Source: SKPT01 sp040905445 (lineage in GTDB: Bacteria; Planctomycetota; Phycisphaerae; Phycisphaerales; Phycisphaeraceae). From it: a DNA stretch of 64,000 bases. The notes below the pieces were generated by a model. It was not told where the DNA came from. It saw only the letters and a list, made by a program, of their open reading frames with translations, and did no database searches. How positions within the stretch are numbered: the stretch's first letter is position 1; each line of letters begins with the position of its first letter. Where the stretch lies: assembly GCA_040905445.1 (NCBI GenBank), contig JBBDRN010000013.1, positions 96,152 through 160,151 of the forward strand, read 5' to 3'. The translations under genes and the position numbers were made by a program. Of the stretch, positions 43,076 through 51,221 are shown in pieces.

Positions 43076-43923
43076 ACCCCGCGTCGTGCCTCCAGCGCCA
43101 CGCGCAGGCCGTCGTAGGCGGCGAAGACGCCCGAGGGCAGCGCGGCCGCGAGGTCGGCGTGGCGGATGTCGTGGGCCATGTGGGTGAAGTAGGCCTCGCC
43201 CGGCTCGACCTGGTCGATGACGTCCAGCGCCTGCTCGACGGTCATGTGCGTCGGGTGGTGGCGGTAGCGCAAGGCATCGATCACCAGCACGTCGAGCCCC
43301 TCGAGGCAGGGGTAGCTCTCCGGCGGGATCGTCGACACGTCGGTGCAGTAGGCCAGCGATCGGCCGGCCCAGTCGATGCGAAAGCCGAGGATCGGCAGGC
43401 GGCCGTGCATCAGCCGGATCGGCGTCCAGGCGGCGCCGAAGAGGTCGATGGCGTGGCCGACGTGCAGCGGGGAAGGGATCAACTCGGCGACGAACGAGGG
43501 GTTGACGTTGCGGTGCGACTGGAAGATGTAGCCGAACATGTGGTGCAGCGTCTCGAGGAGCCCCGGCTCGCCGTAGATGTCGACGGGCTGCTGCATCACG
43601 GCATTGAACCGGCGCAGGTCGTCGATGCCGAAGATGTGGTCGGCGTGGGCGTGGGTGTAGAGCACGCCGTCGATGCGATTGATGCGCTCGCGCACGGCCT
43701 GCAGCCGCATGTCCGGCGTGGTGTCGATGAGCAACTGCCGCGGCTCGGCGTCGGCTTCACCGCTCGCGGACGGGCGGGACGGGTAGCGGACGAGCGCGCT
43801 GGGACGCGTGCGCTGGTCGCGCGGGTCGTCGGAGCGGCACACGGCGCAGTCGCAGCCGATCATCGGCACGCCGGCGCTCGTGCCGGTGCCGAGGAAAACA
43901 AGCTCGAGCGTGGGGCTGTGCAT
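43045..43923 (-). CDS. MBL-fold metallo-hydrolase, PhnP-like
   Basis: This 292-residue metallo-beta-lactamase-fold protein contains LELVFLGTGTSAGVPMIGCDCAVC with the Cys triplet seen in PhnP-type phosphodiesterases, then LLIDTTPDMRLQ and the zinc motif THAHADHIFGIDDLRR. Further His in MHGRLPILGFRI, the Asp in LAYCTDVSTIP and His in YRHHPTHMTVEQA complete the site. PhnP-like enzymes cleave cyclic phosphodiesters or related metabolites; the substrate here is unknown. The last few residues (AADEHR) are encoded by an intergenic repeat. It stands between the repeat cluster and trxB, with trxB divergent. Confidence 0.88.
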   Translation of the reverse strand: MHSPTLELVFLGTGTSAGVPMIGCDCAVCRSDDPRDQRTRPSALVRYPSRPSASGEADAEPRQLLIDTTPDMRLQAVRERINRIDGVLYTHAHADHIFGIDDLRRFNAVMQQPVDIYGEPGLLETLHHMFGYIFQSHRNVNPSFVAELIPSPLHVGHAIDLFGAAWTPIRLMHGRLPILGFRIDWAGRSLAYCTDVSTIPPESYPCLEGLDVLVIDALRYRHHPTHMTVEQALDVIDQVEPGEAYFTHMAHDIRHADLAAALPSGVFAAYDGLRVALEARRGVERLAADEHR

Positions 43924-44054
43924 GGGCTGACATTCTATGGCAGCCCAGGGCCTGATGCGGGACGCAGCGCCGGAGCCGCGGGCTTTCGCATGCTCGCCTG
44001 GAGGGGGGCTGGGAGAACGTGCGTCCGGGTGAACATGCTACAATCGCCCTCGAT

Positions 44055-45050
44055 ATGGCCGAAAACCGCTCGAACAACAACACCGAACGCGTCGCGATCG
44101 TCGGCTCGGGCCCCGCGGGTTGGACGGCGGCGATCTATGCCGCCCGCGCCAACCTCGACCCGGTCGTGTATGAGGGCACGCCGCGCCAGGACCCGGACCT
44201 GATCCTCCCGGGCGGGCAGCTCATGTTGACGACGGAGGTGGAGAACTACCCCGGCTTCCCGGAGGGCGTCCGCGGGCCCGAGATGATGGACCTGTTCAAG
44301 AAGCAGGCGATGCGCTTCGAGACGCGCGTGGTCAGCGAAGACATCGCGCGCTGCGACTTTTCGACCCGCCCGTTCACGCTCGAGACGGCGCAGGGCACGA
44401 CGGTCCGCAGCGAGGCCGTCATCCTCGCCACCGGCGCGACCGCCAACTGGATCGGCCTCGAGAGCGAGGCGCGGCTGGCACGGATGGGCGGCGGGGTCTC
44501 GGCGTGCGCGGTGTGCGACGGCGCGCTGCCGGTCTTCCGCGACCAGGAGCTGGCGGTCGTCGGCGGCGGTGACTCGGCGATGGAAGAGGCCAGCTACCTG
44601 ACGAAGTTCGCCTCCAAGGTGTACGTCATCCACCGGCGCGGCGAGCTGCGTGCCTCGAAGATCATGCAGGAGCGGGTCCTCAACAACCCCAAGTGTGAAA
44701 CGATCTGGGACACGGTCGTCACGCACGTTCATGGCGACGACCACGTTGAGGCCCTGGACCTCAAGAACCTCAAGACGGGCAAGGAGTCGAAGCTGCCGGT
44801 CCGCGGGCTGTTCGTTGCGATCGGCCACACGCCGGCGACGCAGTTTCTCGAGGGCTCGGGCGTGGAGCTCGACGAGCACGGGTACGTGCGGCTGTCGGAC
44901 CCGGAGCGGTCGCATACGAGCGTGGACGGCGTCTTTGCGGCGGGGGACCTGGCCGACGCGATCTACCGCCAGGCGGTGACGGCCGCGGGCATGGGGTGCA
45001 AGGCGGCGATCGACGCGGAGCGGTGGTTGGCGGAGAACGAGATCCTGTGA
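44055..45050 (+). CDS. trxB: Thioredoxin-disulfide reductase
   Basis: Uses NADPH to reduce thioredoxin. The 331-residue flavoprotein from ATG 44055 has the FAD loop VAIVGSGPAGWTAAIYAARA, ENYPGFPEGVRGPEMM, the redox pair CAVCDG (about 151-156), and the NADPH loop LAVVGGGDSAMEEASYLTKF followed by VYVIHRRGELRA. The final VDGVFAAGDLADAIYRQAVTAAGMGCKAAI is the usual FAD-binding end. An upstream ATG (44019) would add 12 residues; 44055 is preferred. A perfect 8-bp GC hairpin follows the stop codon. No thioredoxin gene is adjacent. Confidence 0.95.
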   Translation: MAENRSNNNTERVAIVGSGPAGWTAAIYAARANLDPVVYEGTPRQDPDLILPGGQLMLTTEVENYPGFPEGVRGPEMMDLFKKQAMRFETRVVSEDIARCDFSTRPFTLETAQGTTVRSEAVILATGATANWIGLESEARLARMGGGVSACAVCDGALPVFRDQELAVVGGGDSAMEEASYLTKFASKVYVIHRRGELRASKIMQERVLNNPKCETIWDTVVTHVHGDDHVEALDLKNLKTGKESKLPVRGLFVAIGHTPATQFLEGSGVELDEHGYVRLSDPERSHTSVDGVFAAGDLADAIYRQAVTAAGMGCKAAIDAERWLAENEIL

Positions 45051-45068
45051 CGGCCGCCGGGGGGGTCG

Positions 45069-45090
45069 GGCGCCCCCCGCCCGGGGCGCC
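45069..45090 (+). terminator. GC hairpin after trxB
   Basis: GGCGCCCC (45069-45076) pairs exactly with GGGGCGCC (45083-45090). It lies about 20 bases past trxB, followed by a G-run and then an AT-rich patch (about 45100-45130). It probably helps end transcription. Confidence 0.6.
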
Positions 45091-45208
45091 GGGGGGTCGA
45101 ACTATTGATAAGATATTTTGGTACAGCGAGTTAAGGCGAATGCCCCCCGCCCCGCTCCCGCCCTGTCGGCGTCGCGGCGCGGGCGGACGCTACACTGTAT
45201 GACAGACC

Positions 45209-45673
45209 ATGCCCATCCACCCTCTCACTGATCGCCGCGGCGGCACCGATTCCGCCGGACCGGGGCCTGCCGCGCATGGTTGCGAGGTCGACCGCTGGCT
45301 GAGGCCGTTTGCCCTCGATGGGGGGCTCCACGCGGAGGTGCTGCTGGTGGTTCGGGCCCTGCCGATGGCGGTGCGGGACGATCTGATGCAGGATGCGGGG
45401 TTCGCGCTATGCGACTATGAGCCTGGGCGGGAGCGGTTTGCCGTGCCGGTGCCCGTCCCGGGGGCTTCGGGGTGCAGCCGGAGCGTGGTGCTGAAGCGGA
45501 CGGTGCGGGATCGGCCGTCGGCGTGGGTGCGGTGGCTGATCGCCCACGAGCTGGCCCACGCACACCTGCGCAATGGTGGGCGGTGGGAGGGCGAGGACCC
45601 GGAGCACGCGGCCGACGCGCTGGCGTCGGCGTGGGGGTTTCCGCGCCCGGTGCCGGATGCGGCGGTGCGTTAG
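45209..45673 (+). CDS. Small zinc-peptidase-like protein with HELAH motif
   Basis: This 154-residue protein has the zincin motif HELAHAHLRN (about 113-122) followed by EDPEHAADALASAWGFP. The DPEHAAD Glu/His could supply the third ligand, similar to ImmA/IrrE or SprT-like families. The N-terminal half resembles no known domain and may be a regulatory region (HAEVLLVVRALPMAVRDDLMQ). No signal peptide. The true role is unknown. An unusually AT-rich region with TTGATAAGATATTTT lies upstream (about 45104-45118), perhaps a promoter. The downstream neighbour is adk. Confidence 0.65.
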   Translation: MPIHPLTDRRGGTDSAGPGPAAHGCEVDRWLRPFALDGGLHAEVLLVVRALPMAVRDDLMQDAGFALCDYEPGRERFAVPVPVPGASGCSRSVVLKRTVRDRPSAWVRWLIAHELAHAHLRNGGRWEGEDPEHAADALASAWGFPRPVPDAAVR

Positions 45674-45768
45674 CGGGGGTGGTGAATCCGGCGTTGGTGG
45701 CCCCACGGGGGCGTTCATGCGTTATAATTGCGTGTTTGTTGCACTTGCGCCGCCCGGCCGCGCCGGGT

Positions 45769-45784
45769 CCGAACCTCCTACGGA
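45769..45784 (+). promoter_or_regulatory. 16-base leader motif before adk
   Basis: CCGAACCTCCTACGGA, identical to 29406-29421, ends seven bases before the adk ATG (45792). A TATAAT box (45723-45728) lies upstream in the same leader, though no convincing -35 accompanies it. Confidence 0.5.
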
Positions 45785-45791
45785 CACCCCA

Positions 45792-46457
45792 ATGTCTGGC
45801 ACCCGATCCGAGCCGCGTACGCCCATTCAGCAGAACAGGCCCGCGCACCTATACAAGACGATCCTCCTGTTCGGTGCCCCCGGGGCCGGCAAAGGCACGC
45901 AGGGGCGGATCCTGGGCCAGATTCCCGGGTTCTACCACTTCGCGTGCGGCGACGTGTTCCGGTCGATCGACATCAACTCGGAGATCGGGCGGGTGTTCTA
46001 CGAGTACTCGTCGCGGGGCGAGTTGGTGCCGGACGACGTGACGGTGAGGATGTGGGCGGACCACATTCACGCGCGGAACGTCATCAGCCACTACAAGCCG
46101 CGGGCGGACCTGCTGGTGCTGGACGGCATCCCGCGCACGCGCGATCAGGCGGCGCTGATGGACCAGTACATCGACGTGCTGAAGGTGATCCACCTGCACT
46201 GCGACGATGAGGCGGCGATGTTCGAGCGGCTGCGGCGGCGGGCGCTCAAGGAGAACCGCTACGACGACGCCGACGAGCGCGTGATTCGCCAGCGGTGGAA
46301 GGTGTACGAGCAGGAGACGGCCCCGGTGCTGGACCATTACCCGGCGGAGAAGGTCGAGAAGGTCGACTCGCTCGGCTCGCCGGCGCGGATCCTCAGCGAC
46401 ATCCTCAACATCGTGGTGCCGATCCAGGACGCGCACTTCGCCACGATCGACGCCTGA
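45792..46457 (+). CDS. adk: Adenylate-kinase-like nucleoside monophosphate kinase
   Basis: The 221-residue protein has the P-loop GAPGAGKGTQGRIL (28-41), the AMP-binding YHFACGDVFRSID segment, and a VLDGIPRTRDQAALMDQYI region equivalent to DGFPR(T)xxQA. LRRRALKENRYDDADERVIRQRW carries the Arg finger and lid. The zinc-binding LID Cys residues of some members are absent, so it is a short-lid form. ATP plus AMP giving two ADP is the usual reaction, though the divergence leaves related nucleotide substrates possible. The start ATG follows the CCGAACCTCCTACGGA leader. A 20-residue basic N-terminal extension (RSEPRTPIQQNRPAHLYK) precedes the P-loop. folE2 follows after 30 bases. Confidence 0.88.
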   Translation: MSGTRSEPRTPIQQNRPAHLYKTILLFGAPGAGKGTQGRILGQIPGFYHFACGDVFRSIDINSEIGRVFYEYSSRGELVPDDVTVRMWADHIHARNVISHYKPRADLLVLDGIPRTRDQAALMDQYIDVLKVIHLHCDDEAAMFERLRRRALKENRYDDADERVIRQRWKVYEQETAPVLDHYPAEKVEKVDSLGSPARILSDILNIVVPIQDAHFATIDA

Positions 46458-46487
46458 GCGGGGGCGCGGATACTTCAAGGCAGCATC

Positions 46488-47354
46488 ATGACCACGACCC
46501 GACCCGAGAAAGCATCGCCGCCCGCCCCCGCCCCCGCCCCCGCCCCCGCTCCCGGCGCCGGCAGCACGATGCCCGACGTGCAGGGGCTGGCCGACAGCCG
46601 GCGGGTGGCGATCAACAAGGTGGGGGTGAAGGAGATCCGCTACCCGATCACGCTGCACTGCCCCAAGACGGGCGGGCGGCAGCACACGGTGGCGCACGTG
46701 AACATGTACGTCGGGCTGCCGCACTACCAGAAGGGCACGCACATGTCGCGCTTCCTCGCGGTGCTCAACGAGCATCACGAGTCGATCCGCTCGGACCAGA
46801 TCATGGATGTGTGCCACCACGTCAAGGACCTGCTCGAAGCGGAGGAGGCGCACCTGGAGCTGACGTTCCCCTACTTCATCGACAAGCCGGCGCCGGTGAC
46901 CGGGCAGGTGGGCAAGCTGGACGTGGAGGTGACGTTCGAGGCGATGTGCAACAACGCGCAGGACGATTTCATCCTGGGCCTCAAGGTGCCGGCCGCGAGC
47001 CTGTGCCCGTGCTCGAAGGAGATCTCCGCCTACGGGGCGCACAACCAACGCTGTGAGATGGAGGTGCGCGTGCGCTTCGCGCCGGGGCAGAGCATGTGGA
47101 TCGAGGACGTGTTCGAGATCGTCGAGAGGCAGGCCAGCGCTCCCGTGTTCGCGATCCTCAAGCGCCCGGACGAGAAGTGGGTGACCGAGACGGCGTACGA
47201 CAATCCGAAATTCGTGGAGGACATCGTGCGCGACCTGGCGCTGGCGCTGGACGATGAGCCGCGCATCCTCTGGTACCAGGTCAACTCCGAGAACTACGAG
47301 TCGATCCACAACCACAACGCGTATGCGTTCGTGGAGCGCGACAAGCGGGTGTAG
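46488..47354 (+). CDS. folE2: GTP cyclohydrolase FolE2 (type IB)
   Basis: FolE2 makes dihydroneopterin triphosphate from GTP, feeding folate synthesis, and can use metals other than zinc. The 288-residue protein has VQGLADSRRVAINKVGVKEIRYP, VNMYVGLPHYQKGTHMSRF, LCPCSKEISAYGAHNQR (about 171-187, catalytic Cys) and the end NHNAYAFVER. The N-terminus carries (AP)n, encoded by a tandem CCCGCC run (46520-46549), so the first 25 residues are probably disordered and may vary by slippage. It lies directly after adk. The stop codon overlaps the start of a palindromic repeat (47351). Confidence 0.94.
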   Translation: MTTTRPEKASPPAPAPAPAPAPGAGSTMPDVQGLADSRRVAINKVGVKEIRYPITLHCPKTGGRQHTVAHVNMYVGLPHYQKGTHMSRFLAVLNEHHESIRSDQIMDVCHHVKDLLEAEEAHLELTFPYFIDKPAPVTGQVGKLDVEVTFEAMCNNAQDDFILGLKVPAASLCPCSKEISAYGAHNQRCEMEVRVRFAPGQSMWIEDVFEIVERQASAPVFAILKRPDEKWVTETAYDNPKFVEDIVRDLALALDDEPRILWYQVNSENYESIHNHNAYAFVERDKRV

Positions 47355-47371
47355 GGTCTGCTGTGCGGACC
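47351..47371. repeat. Single arm of the GTAGGGTCC repeat at the folE2 stop
   Basis: The 21-bp sequence beginning GTAGGGTCTGCTG matches the arms at 55536 and 55580 at 20 of 21 positions. The folE2 TAG stop codon is formed by its 2nd-4th bases. Confidence 0.75.
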
Positions 47372-47451
47372 TCGTCTGCCGCCACGTGTCGCCACGGCGG
47401 CCGGCCCTGGTGGACAACCCACCGTGGCGCCCGTTTCGGTTCAGCCCGCCC

Positions 47452-47793
47452 ATGAAGCAGATCTACCAGGCACGCGACGAGATGGAGGCCCACTGGCTCA
47501 AGGGCCTGCTGGGGCGCGAGGGGATCGACGCGCAGGTGTTCGGCGGCGCGCTGTCCCGCGTTGTGGGTGAGGTGCCCTTCACGGAGGCGTTCCCGACGCT
47601 GCACGTGGCCGACGAGCAGGAGCAGGCGGCGCGCGACGCGCTCGAGCGCATCCTGAGCGTGCCTGCGTCCGACGCCGACCCGGACGCGCGGCCATGGCAG
47701 TGCCCGGACTGCAGCGAATGGGTCGATGCCCACTTCGGCGAGTGCTGGAACTGCGGCTACGTGCGCGAGGATGATGCCGACCCGCCGGCATAA
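47452..47793 (+). CDS. DUF2007-type protein with C-terminal zinc ribbon
   Basis: This 113-residue protein starts MKQIYQARDEMEAHWLKGLLGREGIDAQVFGG, the DUF2007 putative signal-transducing domain found in many planctomycetes and proteobacteria. The C-terminal segment WQCPDCSEWVDAHFGECWNCGYV supplies four Cys and forms a zinc ribbon. The molecular role is unknown. It follows folE2, about 98 bases on, and its TAA stop is the start of a 17-bp palindromic arm. There is no signal peptide or membrane helix. Confidence 0.85.
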   Translation: MKQIYQARDEMEAHWLKGLLGREGIDAQVFGGALSRVVGEVPFTEAFPTLHVADEQEQAARDALERILSVPASDADPDARPWQCPDCSEWVDAHFGECWNCGYVREDDADPPA

Positions 47794-47857
47794 AGCCGGA
47801 ACCGGTGGCCGGAGGTGGCGGCGGAGGACGATCAACGGGACCACCGGTTCCGGCTTT
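47792..47857. repeat. 17-bp perfect inverted repeat at the DUF2007 stop codon
   Basis: AAAGCCGGAACCGGTGG (47792-47808) is an exact reverse complement of CCACCGGTTCCGGCTTT (47841-47857). The TAA stop codon (47791-47793) enters the left arm. A related sequence lies at the MFS-acyltransferase stop (49860). Confidence 0.85.
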
Positions 47858-47906
47858 GTATGGGAGTGCGAATGGGCGGTTGGGGATCGTGCTATCCTTG
47901 CCCGCC

Positions 47907-49862
47907 ATGCCCGAGCCTGCCCTACGCTACGAGCCGCCGCCGCTGCGCCGCAACGTCAGCTTCATGCTGATGTGGGCGAGCGTCGTGGCGTCGGGGTTCG
48001 GCGATCGGCTGATCCAGCTCGTGGCGTGGACGCTGCTGGGCATGGGCGAGCAGGGCATCGACGCGTCGAGCGTCCAGGCGAGCGTCTACTTCTTCTTCTT
48101 CATTCCTTACCTCGTTTTCAGCCCCGTCGGCGGATGGCTCGCGGACACGCTGCCGCGCAAGTGGATCATGTTCGGCTGCGACCAGAGCCGGGCGCTGATC
48201 ATGCTCGCCGCGTTTGTGCTCGTGCCCGCCGGCGCCGCCCGCGCCATTCCCGCCGGGCACGTGCTCTTCGAGATCGCGCTCCCCGGCGGCACGCTGCAGT
48301 TCACCGGGCATCACGGCGTGTTCGCCATCGTGTTCGGCGTGGGGCTCATGGCGGCGATCTTCGGCCCGACGCGCAACGCCACCGTCCCCCAGATCGTCCG
48401 CCCGCGCGACCTCCAGGGCGCCAACGCGATCATCCTGGGCCTGGCGGTCATCGCGTCGCTGATCGGCATGCTCGTCGGCGGGTGGGTCATCGACGCGCTC
48501 GACTCGCTCCATGCCGGGCTCATCATCGCCATCCTCGCGTTCAGCATCTCCGGCTGCTTCTTCATCTTCCTGCGCATCCGCCAGCGGACCCGCGCCCCCC
48601 GCGCCGAGCGGCCCAGCCAGTGGCGCCGGCTCATCGAGGGCGTCAGCTACATCGCCCGTCACAAGCCGGTGCTCCAGCTCGTCATCCTCGGCGTGCTGTT
48701 CTGGGCGAGCTCGCATGTGATCGTCGCCGCGATCGCGGCGCTCAATGCGCGCCACTACGACCTGCCCAGCCCGCTCATCGTCGCGATTACCGGCGACCCG
48801 GCCGACGCCGCGCTCGTGCTGCACCTGGCGGTGATGAGCAGCGTGCTAGGTCTGGGCATGCTGACCACCGCGCTGGTCGTCTCGTTCTTCAACACGCGAC
48901 GCGAGGCGCCGCTGGTCATCAACTTCTGCCTGATGCTCACCGGCGCGTGCGTGCTCGGCCTCGCCGTGGTGCCCAACTTCGCGTGGGGCCTCGTGCTCGC
49001 GTTTTTCGTGGGGTTCTTCGGCAACGCGATGGTCGTCTACGTCAACTCCCAGACGCAGTCGATCTGCGCCGACTTCATCCGCGGACGGGTCTTCGGCGTG
49101 CGCGAAATCTTCGGCACGATCGCTGCCGTCGGCGTCAACCTCGCCATCTGGCAGGTGCCCGGCACGGACCGCTACATGGTCCCGCTGCTCTACGCCATGG
49201 CGTTCGTGTTCATGGCCGTGGCGGTGCTGGCCCTGCCGTGGCTGCTGGTGCGAGGTCCGATGTCGACGGCGGAGAACATGCTCTGGCACCTCTGCCGGCT
49301 GTACACCACGGCGTATCACGGGCTGCGGTGGCGCGGCATCGCCAACGTGCCGCGCACCGGCGCCGTCGTGCTGGCGTCCAACCACACCACCGCGCTCGAT
49401 CCGCTGCTCATCCAGTCCGCCCTGCCGCGCAAGGTGCGCTGGGTCATGCTCAAGAGCTTTCAGTTCCGCGTGTTCGGCTTCGTCTGGCGGGTGATCGAGC
49501 CGGTGAGCATCGAGCGCGGCGTGAGCGTGCGCGGGCAGATGCGCGAGATCGTCGGCGCGCTGACGCAAGACGACGCCGTGGTGGGCATGTTCCCGGAGGG
49601 TCAGCTTCAGCGCGATACGCGCGAGCTGGCGGAGCTGCAGCCGGGGACGGTGGTGGTCGCGAAGCGCAGCGGTGCCGTGATCGTGCCGGTGTGGATCGAC
49701 GGCACGCCGCGTCGGCGCTGGATGGTCCTGCACTTTCTTCAGCCGAGCCGGTCGCGCGTGACGTTCGGCAAGCCGATCGCGATGGCGAAGGATGCGGACA
49801 ACGACGAGGTGCTGGCGGAGCTGCGCAGGCGGATGGAGGCGCTCGCCGATCACCAGACATAA
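47907..49862 (+). CDS. MFS transporter fused to PlsC-type acyltransferase
   Basis: This 651-residue protein joins a 12-helix MFS transporter, residues 1-450 (for example ASGFGDRLIQLVAWTLLGM and ADTLPRKWIMFG), to a lysophospholipid acyltransferase (residues 455-651) with NHTTALDP (about 492-499, the HX4D motif), FPEGQ (about 561-565) and VPVWIDG. The arrangement resembles the LplT-Aas lysophospholipid repair system, but the acyl-ACP synthetase part is missing, so acyl-ACP or acyl-CoA would have to come from elsewhere. Imported lysolipid could be acylated at once. The start ATG is preferred over the longer in-frame version. A palindrome lies at the stop codon. Confidence 0.88.
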   Translation: MPEPALRYEPPPLRRNVSFMLMWASVVASGFGDRLIQLVAWTLLGMGEQGIDASSVQASVYFFFFIPYLVFSPVGGWLADTLPRKWIMFGCDQSRALIMLAAFVLVPAGAARAIPAGHVLFEIALPGGTLQFTGHHGVFAIVFGVGLMAAIFGPTRNATVPQIVRPRDLQGANAIILGLAVIASLIGMLVGGWVIDALDSLHAGLIIAILAFSISGCFFIFLRIRQRTRAPRAERPSQWRRLIEGVSYIARHKPVLQLVILGVLFWASSHVIVAAIAALNARHYDLPSPLIVAITGDPADAALVLHLAVMSSVLGLGMLTTALVVSFFNTRREAPLVINFCLMLTGACVLGLAVVPNFAWGLVLAFFVGFFGNAMVVYVNSQTQSICADFIRGRVFGVREIFGTIAAVGVNLAIWQVPGTDRYMVPLLYAMAFVFMAVAVLALPWLLVRGPMSTAENMLWHLCRLYTTAYHGLRWRGIANVPRTGAVVLASNHTTALDPLLIQSALPRKVRWVMLKSFQFRVFGFVWRVIEPVSIERGVSVRGQMREIVGALTQDDAVVGMFPEGQLQRDTRELAELQPGTVVVAKRSGAVIVPVWIDGTPRRRWMVLHFLQPSRSRVTFGKPIAMAKDADNDEVLAELRRRMEALADHQT

Positions 49863-49865
49863 GGC

Positions 49866-49882
49866 CGGGACCGGTGGTCCCG
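49866..49882. repeat. Hairpin at the MFS-acyltransferase stop
   Basis: CGGGACC (49866-49872) pairs perfectly with GGTCCCG (49876-49882) around GGT. The sequence from the TAA resembles the 47792 arm (TAA(A/G)GCCGG(A/G)ACCGGTGG). Confidence 0.7.
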
Positions 49883-50009
49883 GGGGCGGCGGCGAGTGCC
49901 GTCAACTGCCGCGTGCGCCCGTCGTCGCCTCGACGCCGATGCGCGGTCGGCCGACCTCGTGGTGACGATGGACGTCCTCGGTCGCCGTGCGTCGTCGGGC
50001 GTTGCGGCT

Positions 50010-51041
50010 TTATGGGTGGGGCGATGCGTCGTCGGCGCCCGCCGCCTCATCGCGGGCGGGGGCGAGCTCGATCGGCTCGGTGGGCTCAGTGGGGGCGGGC
50101 GCGGGCGGCGGCGACTCGGATGGCGAAGGCGGCTCGGCCTCGGCCTCGCGGCGGTCCTCCGCCGGCTCGACGTGCGCCGTCGCGTTCGCCCGGCCGAGGC
50201 GCAGCTCGATGGCGTGCTCGATCTCGGACGCCAGCGCGTGGCTCTCGCGCACCGTCATGTCGCCGGGCACGTGCAGGTGGACGTCGACCCAGTGGAAGCC
50301 GCCGCTGCGCCGCTGGCGCAGCTTGTGGTAGCCGGCGATGCGATCCGCGGCGACGGCGCCGTCCAGGATGGCGCGCACCGCCGACTCGTCCTCCGGCTCG
50401 GAGCGGTCCATCAGGCCGTGAAACGAGTGCCAGAGCAGGCGCCAGCTCGTGGCGAGGATGACAATGGCCAGGAGGATGGCGATGACGGCATCGAGGCGGT
50501 TGTAGCCGGTCCACCGCACGAGCAGCAGGCCGACGATCACGCCGAGCGTCGAGACGACGTCGGTGGCGAGGTGCTTGCCGTCGGCGATGAGCACGTCGTT
50601 GCCGTAGCGGACACCGGCGCGCCAGATGTAGCCGGCGAGCAGGCCGCTGGCGATCGCGACGCCGCCGAGCAACCACGAGCCGACGGTCAGCCGCTCCAGT
50701 TCCGGGCCGGTGAAGATGCGGCGGACGCCCTCGACAGCGATGAAGCCGGCGGCGAGGAGGATGAGCCAGCCTTCGAGCCCGACGGCCATGAACTCGATCT
50801 TGCCGTGGCCGTAGTGATGCCGGCGATCCGCCGGCCGGTTGGCGTACCAGACGCTGTAGAGCATGACGCCGGCGGCGGCGATGTTGATGATCGACTCGAA
50901 CGCGTCGGTGAGCACCGCGATGGAGTTGGTCATCGCGAAGATGAGGAACTTGACGAGCGTGATGCCCACGCCTGCCACCAGCGCCCACCGCGCCACGACA
51001 AGCACGCGATCAGCGTCGGGATTGGCGTCCGGCTCGGGCAT
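50010..51041 (-). CDS. Cation diffusion facilitator transporter
   Basis: CDF proteins expel Zn, Mn, Fe or similar divalent ions using the proton gradient. From the start at 51041 the protein has 343 residues. About six membrane helices include VLTDAFESIINIAAAGVML, HHYGHGKIEFMAVG, and ADGKHLATDVVSTLGVIVGLLL. The His/Asp residues of the last two fit the metal site; the first site has DAFESIIN, where the usual second Asp is replaced by Asn. A cytoplasmic domain (about 220-300, ending VDVHLHVPGDMTVRESHALASEIEHAI) is the usual C-terminal dimerisation fold. An extra acidic/Pro-rich tail follows. Metal identity cannot be told. It is divergent from the PAC2 gene. Confidence 0.9.
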   Translation of the reverse strand: MPEPDANPDADRVLVVARWALVAGVGITLVKFLIFAMTNSIAVLTDAFESIINIAAAGVMLYSVWYANRPADRRHHYGHGKIEFMAVGLEGWLILLAAGFIAVEGVRRIFTGPELERLTVGSWLLGGVAIASGLLAGYIWRAGVRYGNDVLIADGKHLATDVVSTLGVIVGLLLVRWTGYNRLDAVIAILLAIVILATSWRLLWHSFHGLMDRSEPEDESAVRAILDGAVAADRIAGYHKLRQRRSGGFHWVDVHLHVPGDMTVRESHALASEIEHAIELRLGRANATAHVEPAEDRREAEAEPPSPSESPPPAPAPTEPTEPIELAPARDEAAGADDASPHP

Positions 51042-51221
51042 CCGGCCAATGTAGTGGGGCCCCATGGGCGGGGCAATCGGACCGCGCCCAACGGTCGCCC
51101 CGTCCGTGTCGTGCGCGCGAAACCAACGTCCCTGCGGACATCGGCCCGCCGGCGCTTTACAATCCGGGCAGCGGTCGACAAGCGTCGCCGTCGCGACGCG
51201 CCCGGGATGGGAGCCCCCTGC

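Noticed and set aside
48900..50000. Plus-strand long open frame across the MFS-acyltransferase gene in another frame
   Set aside because: It is an out-of-frame shadow of a well-supported gene, very rich in Arg, Ala and Pro.
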